A stretch of DNA of 52,800 nucleotides from Clostridia bacterium (lineage in GTDB: Bacteria; Bacillota; Clostridia; Christensenellales; UBA1242): the NCBI GenBank assembly GCA_017466725.1, contig JAFTTP010000010.1, forward strand, positions 1 through 52,800, in the 5' to 3' direction. The notes beneath the pieces are model-generated. The model made no database searches and had not been told where the DNA came from. It saw only the letters and a list, made by a program, of their open reading frames with translations. Within the stretch, counting starts at the first letter, position 1. Every line of letters starts with the position of its first letter. Below, piece after piece: positions 1-8,526 of the stretch. Position numbers and translations under genes: made by a program.

Positions 1-1
1 C

Positions 2-118
2 GAAGAAGGCATAATAGTTTGCGAGCAAGAGAAAAGTGTTGAAATAAATTATTTGCCATTCAACGTTTTAGACCAGCGTGTTTACGGAATAAAAAAAGTT
101 GTATATTTGACAAAATAA
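2..118 (+). CDS. C-terminal end of an RsmD-like 16S rRNA methyltransferase (partial)
   Basis: An open frame enters from the left edge and stops at TAA 116-118, leaving 38 residues. The tail resembles the last strands of RsmD (16S rRNA guanine-N2 methyltransferase): a hydrophobic strand ending in a Cys-Glu pair (IIVCE), then a charged linker and a closing YGIKKVVYLTK-like strand. No catalytic motif is visible because the body of the protein lies outside the window, so the family assignment rests on a short tail and is tentative. It is followed at once by a strong terminator. It could be another small Rossmann methyltransferase. Confidence 0.4.
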   Translation, partial: EEGIIVCEQEKSVEINYLPFNVLDQRVYGIKKVVYLTK

Positions 119-146
119 AAGCAGACGAATGGTCTGCTTTTTTGTT
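117..146. terminator. Bidirectional intrinsic terminator
   Basis: The stem GCAGAC (121-126) pairs with GTCTGC (132-137) over a 5-nt loop. It is extended by AAA/TTT and followed by a T-run. It lies between the rsmD-like tail and the convergent phosphodiesterase gene, so it probably serves both. Confidence 0.85.
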
Positions 147-153
147 GCGATAA

Positions 154-882
154 TTAAATTGTAGGTTCAAAGTTTTCAAATATAATGTTGTCGCAGTGTT
201 TTACAACTTTTACGTATTCGCTTTGGCTCTTTACCGTCCAAGCGATAAGTGGAAGTTGTTTATATTTCCTTACATGCATATTAGGCAACTTTCTTGCCTC
301 GTAAGATATAAAATCAGGGTGGCTGACTTTATTATTTAAAAGCATTCTTTTAAGTGCATATTTTTTGAAGAAAGAAAGTTTTTCACCCTTAAAATATCCA
401 GCAAGTTGTCCGCGCAAAATGTTTGGAGCGTGTTTGTAAAAATACTCCAGCACATAAGGGTTAAAAGACTGAACGGCATATTCTCCATGATAATCTTTAA
501 GGAGCTCGATTACCGCTTTTTCAAGTGCGCCAACTTTGTCGTTGTTTTTAATTTCAATTAAAAGTGGCACCCTTCCATCAACAAATTTAAGTACTTCTTC
601 AAAGGTTGGAATATGTTCTTCGCTGCCTTTAAGTTTTAAAAGGTCAAGGTCAGCTTTATTTAAAAATTTTATATAGCCATCATTGTCTGTAAGGCGAGAA
701 AGCGCCTCGTCATGAAATACTACAACTGTTCCATCAGCAATTATGCGCACGTCAATTTCAATTGCATAGCCAGCATTGATTGCTTTTTCATAAGCGGCTA
801 AAGAGTTTTCTGGAGTGGTTTTGTCGTGAAGGCCTCTGTGAGCAATTGGTTGCTGTACAAGCCAAGAGTCAAATATATTCAT
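154..882 (-). CDS. Glycerophosphodiester phosphodiesterase family protein
   Basis: This is a 242-residue GDPD-family TIM-barrel enzyme, expected to hydrolyse glycerophosphodiesters to an alcohol and glycerol-3-phosphate. The N-terminus carries the family signature: HRG, then PENS about ten residues later, then E-x-D, then DG..VV.HD and R.T. These supply the acid-base histidines and the metal-binding acidic residues. No signal peptide is seen, so it is probably cytoplasmic (UgpQ-like). The ATG at 882 was chosen over an in-frame GTG at 888 because the GTG lies inside the Shine-Dalgarno sequence GAGGTG, which is correctly spaced for the ATG. The gene stands alone and is divergent from lepA. Confidence 0.85.
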   Translation of the reverse strand: MNIFDSWLVQQPIAHRGLHDKTTPENSLAAYEKAINAGYAIEIDVRIIADGTVVVFHDEALSRLTDNDGYIKFLNKADLDLLKLKGSEEHIPTFEEVLKFVDGRVPLLIEIKNNDKVGALEKAVIELLKDYHGEYAVQSFNPYVLEYFYKHAPNILRGQLAGYFKGEKLSFFKKYALKRMLLNNKVSHPDFISYEARKLPNMHVRKYKQLPLIAWTVKSQSEYVKVVKHCDNIIFENFEPTI

Positions 883-897
883 AATCACCTCAAAAAT

Positions 898-926
898 ATT
901 CTATATGATTAATATATCATAACTAA
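898..926 (-). promoter_or_regulatory. Promoter of the phosphodiesterase gene
   Basis: On the minus strand, TTAGTT (926-921), a 17-bp spacer and TAGAAT (903-898) lie just upstream of the ribosome binding site. The spacer contains a small inverted repeat, ATGAT/ATCAT at 905-920, which could be an operator or chance. Confidence 0.5.
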
Positions 927-1008
927 ATAATAAAATAAAGCGATTTTTCGACTTTTTTGAAATTTTATCGAATTATATTAATATTATGTGCGTTTTTTTA
1001 AAAAACAA

Positions 1009-1037
1009 TTGATTTCTAGAGTTAAAATATATATAAT
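1009..1037 (+). promoter_or_regulatory. lepA promoter, placing the start site at the ATG
   Basis: TTGATT (1009-1014), a 17-bp spacer and TATAAT (1032-1037) make a strong sigma-A promoter. The ATG of lepA begins 7 nt after the -10 box, so transcription should start at or next to the start codon. Confidence 0.75.
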
Positions 1038-1044
1038 CTAGTGT

Positions 1045-2850
1045 ATGGAAAGAATAAAGAAAATTAGAAACTTTTGCATTGTCGCTCATATTGACCATGG
1101 CAAATCAACACTTGCTGATAGGCTTATTGAAAAGACTGGCACACTTGCAAAACGTGATATGCAAGACCAACTTTTAGACTCGATGGAACTGGAAAGGGAA
1201 AAGGGGATTACAATTAAACTTACCCCAACTAAAATGAACTATACCCTTGACGGCGTTGAGTATGAACTAAACCTTATCGACACCCCAGGACACGTGGACT
1301 TTACTTATGAAGTTTCACGTTCTTTGGCGGCGTGTGAGGGGGCAATTTTGATTGTAGATGCATCTCAAGGTGTTGAGGCTCAAACCCTTGCAAACGCATA
1401 CCTTGCAATTGACAATAACCTTGACATTTTGCCAGTTGTAAACAAAATTGACCTGCCAAGTGCTAGGCCGGAAGAAGTAAAGCAAGAGGTTGAAGATGTG
1501 GTTGGAATTCCTGCCATGCATGCGCCTTGCATTTCAGCAAAAGATGGCACAAACATCGAGCAAGTGCTTGAAATGATTGTAAAAGAATTCCCTGCGCCAA
1601 AAGGTGATGAAAACGGTAAACTTAAAGCACTGATTTTTGATAGTTATTACGACAACTTTAAAGGAGCAATTTGTTTGGTAAGGTTGTTTGACGGCAATCT
1701 TCAAGTTGGTGACAAAATTAAAATGATGCAAACTGGCAAGGTTTATGATGTAATTGAAGTTGGTGTGTTTGTGCCAAATGCAAAGCCGGTTGAACAGTTA
1801 AGAGCAGGTGATGTTGGATATTTGGCATGCTCAATTAAAACAATCAGCGATGTTGAGGTTGGTGATACAATCACAAAAGTTGACAATCCAATTAGTGAGG
1901 CTTTGCCAGGCTACAAAAAAGTGCAACCAGTTGTGTTCTGCGGCATTTTCCCTGTAGATGGCGCTAAATATGAAGAGCTCAAAGAGGGGCTTGAAAAATT
2001 AAAACTTAACGACGCTTCACTTCAGTTTCAACCAGAAGTGTCGCAAGCGTTGGGATTTGGTTTTAGATGTGGTTTCTTGGGGCTTTTACACCTTGAGATT
2101 ATTACCGAACGTTTAGAAAGAGAATTTGACTTAGACATTATTACAACATCGCCAAGCGTTTTTTATCATGTTTATAAAACAAATGGCGAGATGATTGAGC
2201 TTTCAAACCCTTCATCACTGCCACCAGTTGTTGAAATTGACTATATTGAAGAGCCAATTGTTAAAGCAAGTGTGTTTACACCACCTGAATACGTTGGTGC
2301 TATTATGGAACTGTGTCAAGAGAAACGCGGAATTTATAAAGATTTGACTTATTTAGATGCAAATCGTGTACGCCTTGATTATACACTTCCGCTGGGTGAA
2401 ATTATTTATGACTTTTTTGATAGTTTAAAATCACGTACAAAAGGGTATGCAAGTTTTGATTATGAAATGGCTGGCTATCAAGAAAGCGACCTTGTAAAAG
2501 TTGATATTTTGCTTAATGGTGAAAAATGTGATGCCCTTTCAATTATTGTGTTTAAAGATAGGGCTTATACAAGGGGCAGGGCTTTAGTTGAAAAACTTAA
2601 GAAAATTATTCCAAGGCAACTATTTGAAGTGCCAATTCAAGCGGCAATTGGCGGTAAAATTATTGCCAGAGAAACAATTAAAGCTATGCGCAAAGACGTG
2701 CTTGCCAAGTGTTATGGCGGCGACGTGACAAGAAAACGTAAACTTCTTGAAAAACAAAAAGAGGGAAAGAAGAGGATGAGAAAGGTGGGCTCGGTTGAAA
2801 TTCCATCAGAGGCCTTTATGTCAATTCTTAAACTTGATGATGGAGAGTAG
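1045..2850 (+). CDS. lepA: Elongation factor 4 (LepA), back-translocating GTPase
   Basis: A full-length LepA of 601 residues, the usual size. The GTPase motifs are AHIDHGKS at residues 14-21, REKGIT at 51-56, DTPGH at 79-83 and NKID at 133-136. The EF-G-like domains and the LepA-specific C-terminal domain (ending region [20 protein letters not shown]) follow. It acts on stalled or mistranslocated ribosomes. No Shine-Dalgarno precedes the ATG, and the promoter sits directly against it, suggesting a leaderless transcript. The stop codon TAG lies one base before the hemW start, so the two genes form an operon, as in many Firmicutes. Confidence 0.97.
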   Translation: MERIKKIRNFCIVAHIDHGKSTLADRLIEKTGTLAKRDMQDQLLDSMELEREKGITIKLTPTKMNYTLDGVEYELNLIDTPGHVDFTYEVSRSLAACEGAILIVDASQGVEAQTLANAYLAIDNNLDILPVVNKIDLPSARPEEVKQEVEDVVGIPAMHAPCISAKDGTNIEQVLEMIVKEFPAPKGDENGKLKALIFDSYYDNFKGAICLVRLFDGNLQVGDKIKMMQTGKVYDVIEVGVFVPNAKPVEQLRAGDVGYLACSIKTISDVEVGDTITKVDNPISEALPGYKKVQPVVFCGIFPVDGAKYEELKEGLEKLKLNDASLQFQPEVSQALGFGFRCGFLGLLHLEIITERLEREFDLDIITTSPSVFYHVYKTNGEMIELSNPSSLPPVVEIDYIEEPIVKASVFTPPEYVGAIMELCQEKRGIYKDLTYLDANRVRLDYTLPLGEIIYDFFDSLKSRTKGYASFDYEMAGYQESDLVKVDILLNGEKCDALSIIVFKDRAYTRGRALVEKLKKIIPRQLFEVPIQAAIGGKIIARETIKAMRKDVLAKCYGGDVTRKRKLLEKQKEGKKRMRKVGSVEIPSEAFMSILKLDDGE

Positions 2851-2851
2851 G

Positions 2852-3943
2852 ATGCTGGGGGTATATATTCACATCCCGTTCTGCGAAAGTAAATGCGCCT
2901 ATTGCGCATTTTCGTCTTTTGTTAAGGCGGAAGATGAACACAAAAAATATATTGATAAAGTTATAGATGAAATTGCGCGATATCAGGGCGAAAAGAAGAT
3001 TGACACCATATATATTGGTGGCGGTACGCCAAGTGTGTTATCTATGGAGCTTATTGATAAACTTATAGGGGCAATTAAAAAACATTTTATACTTGCTGAA
3101 AATTATGAATTTACCATTGAGGCAAATCCAAATTCTTTAACAGAAGAAAAGCTTGTTTGCTACAAAAACAACGGCGTAAACAGAATATCGCTTGGCGTGC
3201 AAAGTTTAAACGACGTGCAACTTGCTTTTATAGGTCGAAAGCACAGCGCAAGTCAAGCGCTTGAGGCAATAAGTCTTGCAAAAAAACACATCAACAACAT
3301 TTCTTGTGACCTTTTAATAGGTCTTAAAGATATGGATGTGCAACAGTTTTGTGGTCAAATTGATATGCTTGCAGGTTTGGGCGTTAATCACATTTCGGCA
3401 TATATGTTGCAAATTGAAAATGGTACGCCGCTTGAGGCAATGACTAGGGCCAACCCGTTGCTTTTGCCGGATGATGACCAATGCGTTGAAGTTTATGATG
3501 AAATGGTTAAAGTGTTGGCGTCACTGGGATATGAGCGTTATGAAGTTTCAAATTTTGCTAAATATGGATATGAAAGCAGACACAATTTTAAATATTGGAC
3601 TGGTGACGATTATATTGGTTTTGGGTTGAGCGCGCATTCTTATATTAATGGTAGACGCTTTGCAAATGCTGCAAATTTTGATGATTATTATGCAGGAAAA
3701 TTGGCAAACGAGGAGATTTTAACCAAAAATCAAAAACTTGAGGAGCATATTATGCTTGGCCTTCGCTGCAAGGCTGGCATAAGCAAACAATTTTTGCGCA
3801 TAAAAGGATACAACATAGATGAAAATGAAAGTTATGCCGAGTTTTTGCAAAAAGGAATATTGCTTGATAATGGCGATAACATCAAATTAAATCCGAAATA
3901 TTATGGTGTAAGCAACTATATAATTGTAAAATTGCTGCCATAA
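2852..3943 (+). CDS. hemW: Radical SAM heme chaperone HemW
   Basis: A 363-residue radical SAM protein of the HemW family (formerly annotated as HemN-like coproporphyrinogen oxidase), thought to deliver heme to apoproteins. The cluster motif CxxxCxxC is at Cys11, Cys15 and Cys18 and is followed by Phe rather than a fourth Cys, which is typical of HemW and not of true HemN. GGGTP for SAM binding is at about 56-60. The C-terminal HemW domain carries HIMLGLR. The ATG at 2852 was chosen because GGAG at 2842-2845, inside the lepA end, is ideally spaced; earlier in-frame starts lie within lepA. The hrcA-dnaK genes that often follow are absent here. Confidence 0.93.
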   Translation: MLGVYIHIPFCESKCAYCAFSSFVKAEDEHKKYIDKVIDEIARYQGEKKIDTIYIGGGTPSVLSMELIDKLIGAIKKHFILAENYEFTIEANPNSLTEEKLVCYKNNGVNRISLGVQSLNDVQLAFIGRKHSASQALEAISLAKKHINNISCDLLIGLKDMDVQQFCGQIDMLAGLGVNHISAYMLQIENGTPLEAMTRANPLLLPDDDQCVEVYDEMVKVLASLGYERYEVSNFAKYGYESRHNFKYWTGDDYIGFGLSAHSYINGRRFANAANFDDYYAGKLANEEILTKNQKLEEHIMLGLRCKAGISKQFLRIKGYNIDENESYAEFLQKGILLDNGDNIKLNPKYYGVSNYIIVKLLP

Positions 3944-3949
3944 AATAAA

Positions 3950-3987
3950 AAAGATTGCAAAAAACACTTGCAATCTTTGTTTTTTTG
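3950..3987 (+). terminator. Terminator of lepA-hemW
   Basis: An 11-bp perfect stem, AAAGATTGCAA (3950-3960) with TTGCAATCTTT (3968-3978), a 7-nt loop and a T-run. Its right arm also supplies the -35 box of the next promoter. Confidence 0.9.
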
Positions 3988-3996
3988 TGCTAGAAT
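3968..3996 (+). promoter_or_regulatory. Promoter of the ylxM-ffh operon, embedded in a terminator
   Basis: TTGCAA (3968-3973), a 17-bp spacer and TAGAAT (3991-3996). The -35 hexamer is the descending arm of the hemW terminator hairpin. The predicted start is near 4003. Confidence 0.6.
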
Positions 3997-4000
3997 AGGC

Positions 4001-4024
4001 TTGTAAAGTAAAAATGCTTTACAA
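4001..4024 (+). promoter_or_regulatory. Inverted repeat in the ylxM leader
   Basis: A perfect 8-bp inverted repeat, TTGTAAAG (4001-4008) and CTTTACAA (4017-4024), with an 8-nt centre. It starts at about the predicted transcription start and ends 8 nt before the ylxM ATG, which has no Shine-Dalgarno. It may be an operator or a 5' RNA hairpin. Confidence 0.45.
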
Positions 4025-4032
4025 AATAAGCT

Positions 4033-4323
4033 ATGAAAGTTGAAGAGAACATCATTTTAAACAAACTTTTCGATGCATATGGCGTTTTGCTCAGTAAGGG
4101 GCAACAATTTATCATGTCGTCCTACCTGCAAAATGATTTGACCGTTACCGAAATTGCTGAAAATTTAGAAATTTCAAGGCAGGCGGTTATGGACAGCGTA
4201 AGCAAAGCGGGCAAAAAGTTGTATGAATTTGAAAAAAAATTGGGTTTTTTAAAGAAAACTGAAACTTTAGAAAAAGAAAATGAAATGTTAAAACATAAAC
4301 TTTCAAAATATGAGGAGGAATAA
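4033..4323 (+). CDS. ylxM: YlxM-family helix-turn-helix protein, SRP-associated
   Basis: A 96-residue UPF0122 (YlxM/p13) protein, a small helix-turn-helix factor linked to the signal recognition particle; the streptococcal homologue is reported to bind SRP components. The sigma-70 region 4-like HTH is visible as LTVTEIAENLEISRQAVMDS at about residues 36-55, followed by a lysine-rich coiled tail. The stop codon TAA shares a base with the ffh ATG, and the ffh ribosome binding site lies inside the ylxM end, so the two are translationally coupled. No Shine-Dalgarno precedes ylxM itself; a hairpin-forming leader does. Confidence 0.88.
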   Translation: MKVEENIILNKLFDAYGVLLSKGQQFIMSSYLQNDLTVTEIAENLEISRQAVMDSVSKAGKKLYEFEKKLGFLKKTETLEKENEMLKHKLSKYEEE

Positions 4324-5636
4324 TGGCACTTTTTTCATCACTTTCAGAAAAATTTAACCATATTTTCTCGAAGCTGACTAAACGAGGACGACTGACCGAG
4401 CTTGAAATTAAAGAGGCCATGAGAGAAGTCAAAATGGCACTTCTTGAGGCCGATGTAAACTATTTGGTGGTTAAAGATTTCATCAAAACCGTTTCTGAAA
4501 AAGCGGTTGGCGATGAAGTGCTTAAAAGCCTTACGCCAGCCCAACAAGTTATCAAAATTGTCCGTGACGAACTTACAAGTTTAATGTCTTCAAACGAGCA
4601 AAAACTTGCTGTAAGTCCAGCGCCACCAACAGTAATTATGATGTGTGGTCTTCAAGGTGCGGGCAAAACAACAATGTGTGGCAAACTTGGTGCGCATTTA
4701 AAAAAATCTGGCAAAAAAGTTTTGCTTGTTGCGTGTGACATCTACAGGCCTGCGGCAATCACTCAACTTCAAGTGGTAGGGAAGCAAGCCAATGTTGAAG
4801 TTTTTGAAAGGGGCACACAGAACCCAGTAAAAACCTCAAAAGAGGCTATTGCACATGCAAAAAAACAGGGCTATGACACGGTAATCATCGATACGGCAGG
4901 AAGACTTCACATCAATGAAGAATTGATGAGCGAACTTAAAAACATCAAAAAAGAAGTGTCGCCAACTGAAATCTTGCTTACAGTTGACTCAATGACTGGT
5001 CAAGATGCGGTTACGGTTGCCGAAAGTTTTAATAACGACCTTGACATTACCGGCGTTGTGCTTACAAAACTTGATGGTGATACCCGTGGCGGTGCGGCGC
5101 TTTCAATCAGGGCTATTACAGGAAAACCTATCAAATTTACCGGCGTCGGCGAAAAGATTGGCGACATCGAGCCTTTCTATCCAGACCGTATTGCAAGCAG
5201 AATTTTAGGTATGGGTGACGTGCTTAGTCTTATTGAAAAAGCGCAAGAGGCTGTCACTGAAGAACAAGCCAAAGAGATGGAGAAAAAGTTTAGAGAAAAC
5301 TCATTTACTTTTGAGGACTATCTTGCTCAGCTTGAAAGCATCAAGAAGATGGGCAACATCAAAGACATTCTTGGCATGATTCCAGGCATTGGCAGCAAAA
5401 TTAAAAACTTAGATATTGATGAGGCTCAACTGCAAGTAAACAAGGCAATCATACAATCTATGACGCCAAAAGAAAGACGCAATCCAGAAATAATCAAGGC
5501 AAGCAGGAGACAGCGTATTGCCAATGGAAGTGGCACATCAATTCAACAAGTAAATCAGCTTCTTAAATCGTTTGAACAGTCAAAAGAAATGATGAAACAA
5601 ATGAAAAGCGGAAAATTTAGAAACAGGTTTATGTAA
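4323..5636 (+). CDS. ffh: Signal recognition particle protein Ffh
   Basis: A 437-residue SRP54 GTPase that binds signal peptides and SRP RNA and docks with FtsY at the membrane. The N-domain covers about residues 1-90. The G-domain has the P-loop GLQGAGKTT at 109-117, DTAGR at 190-194 and TKLDGD at 248-253. The methionine-rich M-domain begins near 300 and contains the RNA-binding stretch ASRRQRIANGSG and a Met-rich tail (EMMKQMKSG). Translation is coupled to ylxM through a TAATG overlap with AGGAGG immediately upstream. Confidence 0.97.
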   Translation: MALFSSLSEKFNHIFSKLTKRGRLTELEIKEAMREVKMALLEADVNYLVVKDFIKTVSEKAVGDEVLKSLTPAQQVIKIVRDELTSLMSSNEQKLAVSPAPPTVIMMCGLQGAGKTTMCGKLGAHLKKSGKKVLLVACDIYRPAAITQLQVVGKQANVEVFERGTQNPVKTSKEAIAHAKKQGYDTVIIDTAGRLHINEELMSELKNIKKEVSPTEILLTVDSMTGQDAVTVAESFNNDLDITGVVLTKLDGDTRGGAALSIRAITGKPIKFTGVGEKIGDIEPFYPDRIASRILGMGDVLSLIEKAQEAVTEEQAKEMEKKFRENSFTFEDYLAQLESIKKMGNIKDILGMIPGIGSKIKNLDIDEAQLQVNKAIIQSMTPKERRNPEIIKASRRQRIANGSGTSIQQVNQLLKSFEQSKEMMKQMKSGKFRNRFM

Positions 5637-5651
5637 ACCAAACAACAGATG

Positions 5652-5684
5652 GTATTTCATTGCTTTAGAGGCAATTTAAAATAC
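5652..5684 (+). promoter_or_regulatory. Hairpin in the rpsP leader
   Basis: GTATTT (5652-5657) pairs with AAATAC (5679-5684), and ATTGC (5659-5663) with GCAAT (5671-5675), around a 7-nt loop. No T-run follows, so it is not a standard terminator. It may be a leader structure or RNA-processing site ahead of the S16 gene. Confidence 0.35.
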
Positions 5685-5706
5685 AAAATTTTTATAGGAG
5701 GAAAAC

Positions 5707-5955
5707 ATGGCAGTTAAAATTAGACTTACAAGATTGGGAGATAAAAAAGCACCTTTTTATAGAGTAATCGTTGCAGATTCTCGTGCACCAAGAGATGGAA
5801 AGTTTATCGATGTTATCGGAACTTACAACCCACTTACAAACCCTGCTGAAATCAAAATTGATACAGACAAGGCAAAAACTTGGCTTAAAAATGGCGCAAC
5901 TCCAACAGAAACAGCAAAACAACTTCTTGTTAAGAGTGGCGTAATCGAGAAATAA
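5707..5955 (+). CDS. rpsP: 30S ribosomal protein S16
   Basis: An 82-residue S16, an assembly protein of the small subunit. The conserved start [19 protein letters not shown] and the [12 protein letters not shown] and IGTYNP motifs are all present. A strong TAGGAGG lies upstream at usual spacing. It is the third gene of the SRP/ribosome-maturation operon, followed 16 nt later by khpA. Confidence 0.98.
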   Translation: MAVKIRLTRLGDKKAPFYRVIVADSRAPRDGKFIDVIGTYNPLTNPAEIKIDTDKAKTWLKNGATPTETAKQLLVKSGVIEK

Positions 5956-5971
5956 TTTAAGGGAGATTACT

Positions 5972-6202
5972 ATGAAAGAAATCGTTGAATATATCGTTAA
6001 AAGCCTTGTTGTTGACAAGGACGCAGTAAAAGTTACTGAAACAGAAGAGGAAACACAAACAGTTATCAATGTTTCTGTTGCTGAAGGCGATATGGGCAGA
6101 GTTATCGGCAAAAGCGGTAACGTTGCATCAAGCATAAGAACAATCATCAAATCAATCTCATCAAGAACAGGCAAAAAGGTTTTTGTTAAGTTTGGAGAAT
6201 AA
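5972..6202 (+). CDS. khpA: KhpA, KH-domain RNA-binding protein
   Basis: A 76-residue single KH-domain protein (YlqC/KhpA), which in Firmicutes pairs with KhpB/Jag as an RNA chaperone affecting cell division and elongation. The GxxG loop is visible as GRVIGKSGNVASSIR at about residues 43-57. GGGAG precedes the ATG. The stop codon lies one base before the rimM start. The position between rpsP and rimM is the standard Firmicutes arrangement. Confidence 0.93.
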   Translation: MKEIVEYIVKSLVVDKDAVKVTETEEETQTVINVSVAEGDMGRVIGKSGNVASSIRTIIKSISSRTGKKVFVKFGE

Positions 6203-6203
6203 T

Positions 6204-6689
6204 ATGCTTGAAATAGCAAGAATTTTAAAGCCACAAGGCATTAAAGGTGAAGTTAAGGCCGAACTTTTGACCGATGTGGTTTCAATTTTTGATGTTTTGA
6301 CAGAGTGTCTTGTCGGAAATAAGACTATGCATATAAAGCATGTCAGCCTTCGACAAGGCTTTTTGTATATAAAATTTGATGAGATTTCTACGCGTAACGA
6401 TGCCGAACTTTACCGTAATCAAGTGCTTAAAGTTGACAAGTCTCTTCTTGAAGAGATGAAAGGGGAAGATGAACTTTTAGTTGACGACCTTATAGGCGCA
6501 ATTTTATATGATGATAAAGGCAACATGGTTGGTCAAATAGTTGAAATTTTAAACTATGGCGCAAGCGACATTTTTGTTGTTGAAAAAGAGGGGCGCGAAT
6601 ATTCAATCCCTTACGTCGAAGAAATTTTCAGCATGGAAAATGGACAACTTATTGTTGATAGCAAACGTCTTGAAGAGGTTATGGTATGA
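6204..6689 (+). CDS. rimM: Ribosome maturation factor RimM
   Basis: A 161-residue RimM that binds S19 and promotes 30S head maturation. The N-terminal RimM domain begins IARILKPQGIKGEVKAELLT, and the C-terminal PRC-barrel contains LVDDLIGAILYDD and YSIPYVEEIF. The ATG at 6204 is used: GGAG at 6194-6197, inside the khpA end, is 6 nt upstream, and alternative earlier starts would overlap khpA. It ends in a 4-nt ATGA overlap with trmD. Confidence 0.94.
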   Translation: MLEIARILKPQGIKGEVKAELLTDVVSIFDVLTECLVGNKTMHIKHVSLRQGFLYIKFDEISTRNDAELYRNQVLKVDKSLLEEMKGEDELLVDDLIGAILYDDKGNMVGQIVEILNYGASDIFVVEKEGREYSIPYVEEIFSMENGQLIVDSKRLEEVMV

Positions 6690-7348
6690 AAATAGATATC
6701 TTGACGCTTTTTCCAGAAAGTTTTAGTTATCTTAATTCAAGCATTTTGAAGAGGGCGAAAGAAAATGGCATTTTAGACATTAATGTCATTGATATTCGCA
6801 CTTTTTCAAAAGATAAACATAAAAAATGTGATGACTATCCTTTTGGCGGCGGTGCGGGCATGCTGATGAGTGTTCAGCCAATTTATGATGCTGTGCAAAG
6901 TGTGAGAAAGCAAAATTCTCACATAGTTTTTGCAAGCCCAAGCGGGAAGACACTAAACGTGGAAAAAGCGCAAGAATTGTCTGAAAAACAGCATATCATT
7001 TTCATTTGCGGGCACTATGAAGGGGTTGACCAGCGCGTGCTTGACCTTTTACATCCCGAAGAAATTTCAATAGGTGACTATGTGCTTACGGGCGGTGAAC
7101 TTCCAACAATGGTAATCATTGATTGCCTTTCAAGGTTTATTGATGGCGTGATTACCAAAGAAAGTTTAGACGAAGAAAGTTTCTCGTCGGGCAATTTAGA
7201 ATATCCACAATATACTCGCCCTCAAGTTTTTGAAGGAATGTCTGTGCCAGAAGTTTTGGTGTCGGGCAATCATCAAGAAATTGCAAAGTGGCGAAAACAA
7301 AAAAGCGAAGAAAAAACTAGGGCGGTAAGGCCAGATTTGATTAAATAG
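6686..7348 (+). CDS. trmD: tRNA (guanine-N1-)-methyltransferase TrmD
   Basis: A 220-residue SPOUT methyltransferase that makes m1G37 in tRNA and so prevents frameshifting. It shows the trefoil-knot SAM motifs GHYEGVDQRV at about 109-118 and SIGDYVLTGGELP at about 128-140, and the early DYPFGGGAGM motif at about 50-59. Slightly shorter than the E. coli enzyme but complete. It starts within the rimM stop (ATGA). In most Firmicutes rplS follows; here the next gene is rbgA. Confidence 0.96.
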   Translation: MKIDILTLFPESFSYLNSSILKRAKENGILDINVIDIRTFSKDKHKKCDDYPFGGGAGMLMSVQPIYDAVQSVRKQNSHIVFASPSGKTLNVEKAQELSEKQHIIFICGHYEGVDQRVLDLLHPEEISIGDYVLTGGELPTMVIIDCLSRFIDGVITKESLDEESFSSGNLEYPQYTRPQVFEGMSVPEVLVSGNHQEIAKWRKQKSEEKTRAVRPDLIK

Positions 7349-7359
7349 GAGGGCTCAAG

Positions 7360-8175
7360 ATGAAAATAAACTGGTTTCCAGGGCATATGAAGAAAACTAT
7401 GGCTGAAATACGCAGCAAACTTGCAAATATTGATGTTGTAATCTATTTGCTTGACAGCCGCGCGCCAATTTCTTCAATCAATCCAAGTTTGTCAAAACTC
7501 TCTCAAAATAAGCCTGTGCTTTACGTGTTTAATAAAGTCGACCTTGCAGACGAAAACCGCGTAAAAACGCTTGCAAAGGCCTATAAAGGCGAAAATAGCG
7601 ACTATATTTTAATGAACAGCACTCTTTCGGGTGGCGCAAAGACTATAAAACAAAAAATCAACGCCCTTGCAAAAGAGAAAATTGAGCGTTTTGCTAAGAA
7701 AGGCATAAAAACAGTAATTCGCGCAATTGTAATTGGCGTGCCAAACTCTGGCAAAAGCACACTTGTAAACAACCTTTGCGGAAAGGCTAAGGCTGTTACT
7801 GGCAACCGTGCTGGCGTTACTAAAATGACGCAATGGGTGTCAATTGGTGACAACATTGAAATCTGTGACACACCAGGTACGCTTTATCCAAATCTTGAAG
7901 ACCAAGAAGTTGCAAAAAAACTTTTGTTTATAGGCAGCATTAAAGACGAAGTTGTTGCTGACAATGTTGAACTGGCTGAAGAACTTGTTAAACTTATCAA
8001 TGAAAAATATCCAGCACTGTTAAATGCCAGATATGGTGATGATTTAACCCTTGAAGGAATTGCCAAAAAACGTGGTTTTATTGCTGGGAAAGGCGAGTAT
8101 GACGTCGAGCGCAGTGCCAGCGCCGTAATTGACGACTTCCGTAAATGCCGCATAGGCAAAATTACGCTGGATTAG
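7360..8175 (+). CDS. rbgA: Ribosome biogenesis GTPase RbgA (YlqF)
   Basis: A 271-residue circularly permuted GTPase needed for late 50S assembly. The motif order is permuted as expected: NKVD (G4) at 58-61, then GVPNSGKST (G1) at 126-134, then DTPGT (G3) at 170-174. The N-terminus NWFPGHMKK is diagnostic. A short C-terminal RNA-binding domain follows. AGGAGGG lies upstream, and the gap to trmD is 11 nt. rnhB, often next, is not here. Confidence 0.95.
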   Translation: MKINWFPGHMKKTMAEIRSKLANIDVVIYLLDSRAPISSINPSLSKLSQNKPVLYVFNKVDLADENRVKTLAKAYKGENSDYILMNSTLSGGAKTIKQKINALAKEKIERFAKKGIKTVIRAIVIGVPNSGKSTLVNNLCGKAKAVTGNRAGVTKMTQWVSIGDNIEICDTPGTLYPNLEDQEVAKKLLFIGSIKDEVVADNVELAEELVKLINEKYPALLNARYGDDLTLEGIAKKRGFIAGKGEYDVERSASAVIDDFRKCRIGKITLD

Positions 8176-8178
8176 GTT

Positions 8179-8526
8179 ATGAAGAAAGTATTTAATAAAA
8201 AATATGGTTCAATGGGCGAGATTGAAGTGTTAAATTACTTAAAAAAGAAAAAATACAAACTTTTATCGCAAAATTATAAAACAAAGGTTGGTGAGGTTGA
8301 CGTTATTTGTCAATATAAAGATGTGATAATATTTGTTGAAGTTAAATTTCGTGAAACGCTTGAGTTTGGCCATCCAAGCGAGGCAGTAAACCCGCATAAA
8401 CAGGCAAAAATAAGGCGAGTTGCTGAAGAGTTTTTAATTCGCAATCAAATGACAGGCTTGCCTGTGCGCTTTGATGTTGTTGAAGTGCTTGGCAATGAAA
8501 TCAACCATATAGAAAATTGTTTTTAA
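8179..8526 (+). CDS. YraN/UPF0102-family endonuclease-fold protein
   Basis: A 115-residue UPF0102 protein with a restriction-endonuclease-like core: Glu at about residue 13, then GEVDVI, then the VEVKF strand (D-x(n)-E-x-K). The biochemical role of the family is not firmly established. It starts 3 nt after rbgA with only a weak AGG before the ATG, so it is probably co-translated. It is the last gene of the ribosome-maturation operon and is followed by a terminator. Confidence 0.88.
   Translation: MKKVFNKKYGSMGEIEVLNYLKKKKYKLLSQNYKTKVGEVDVICQYKDVIIFVEVKFRETLEFGHPSEAVNPHKQAKIRRVAEEFLIRNQMTGLPVRFDVVEVLGNEINHIENCF

Noticed and set aside
5692..6234. An antisense open frame across rpsP-khpA-rimM
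   Set aside because: The three sense genes are certain and the antisense frame has no initiation signals.
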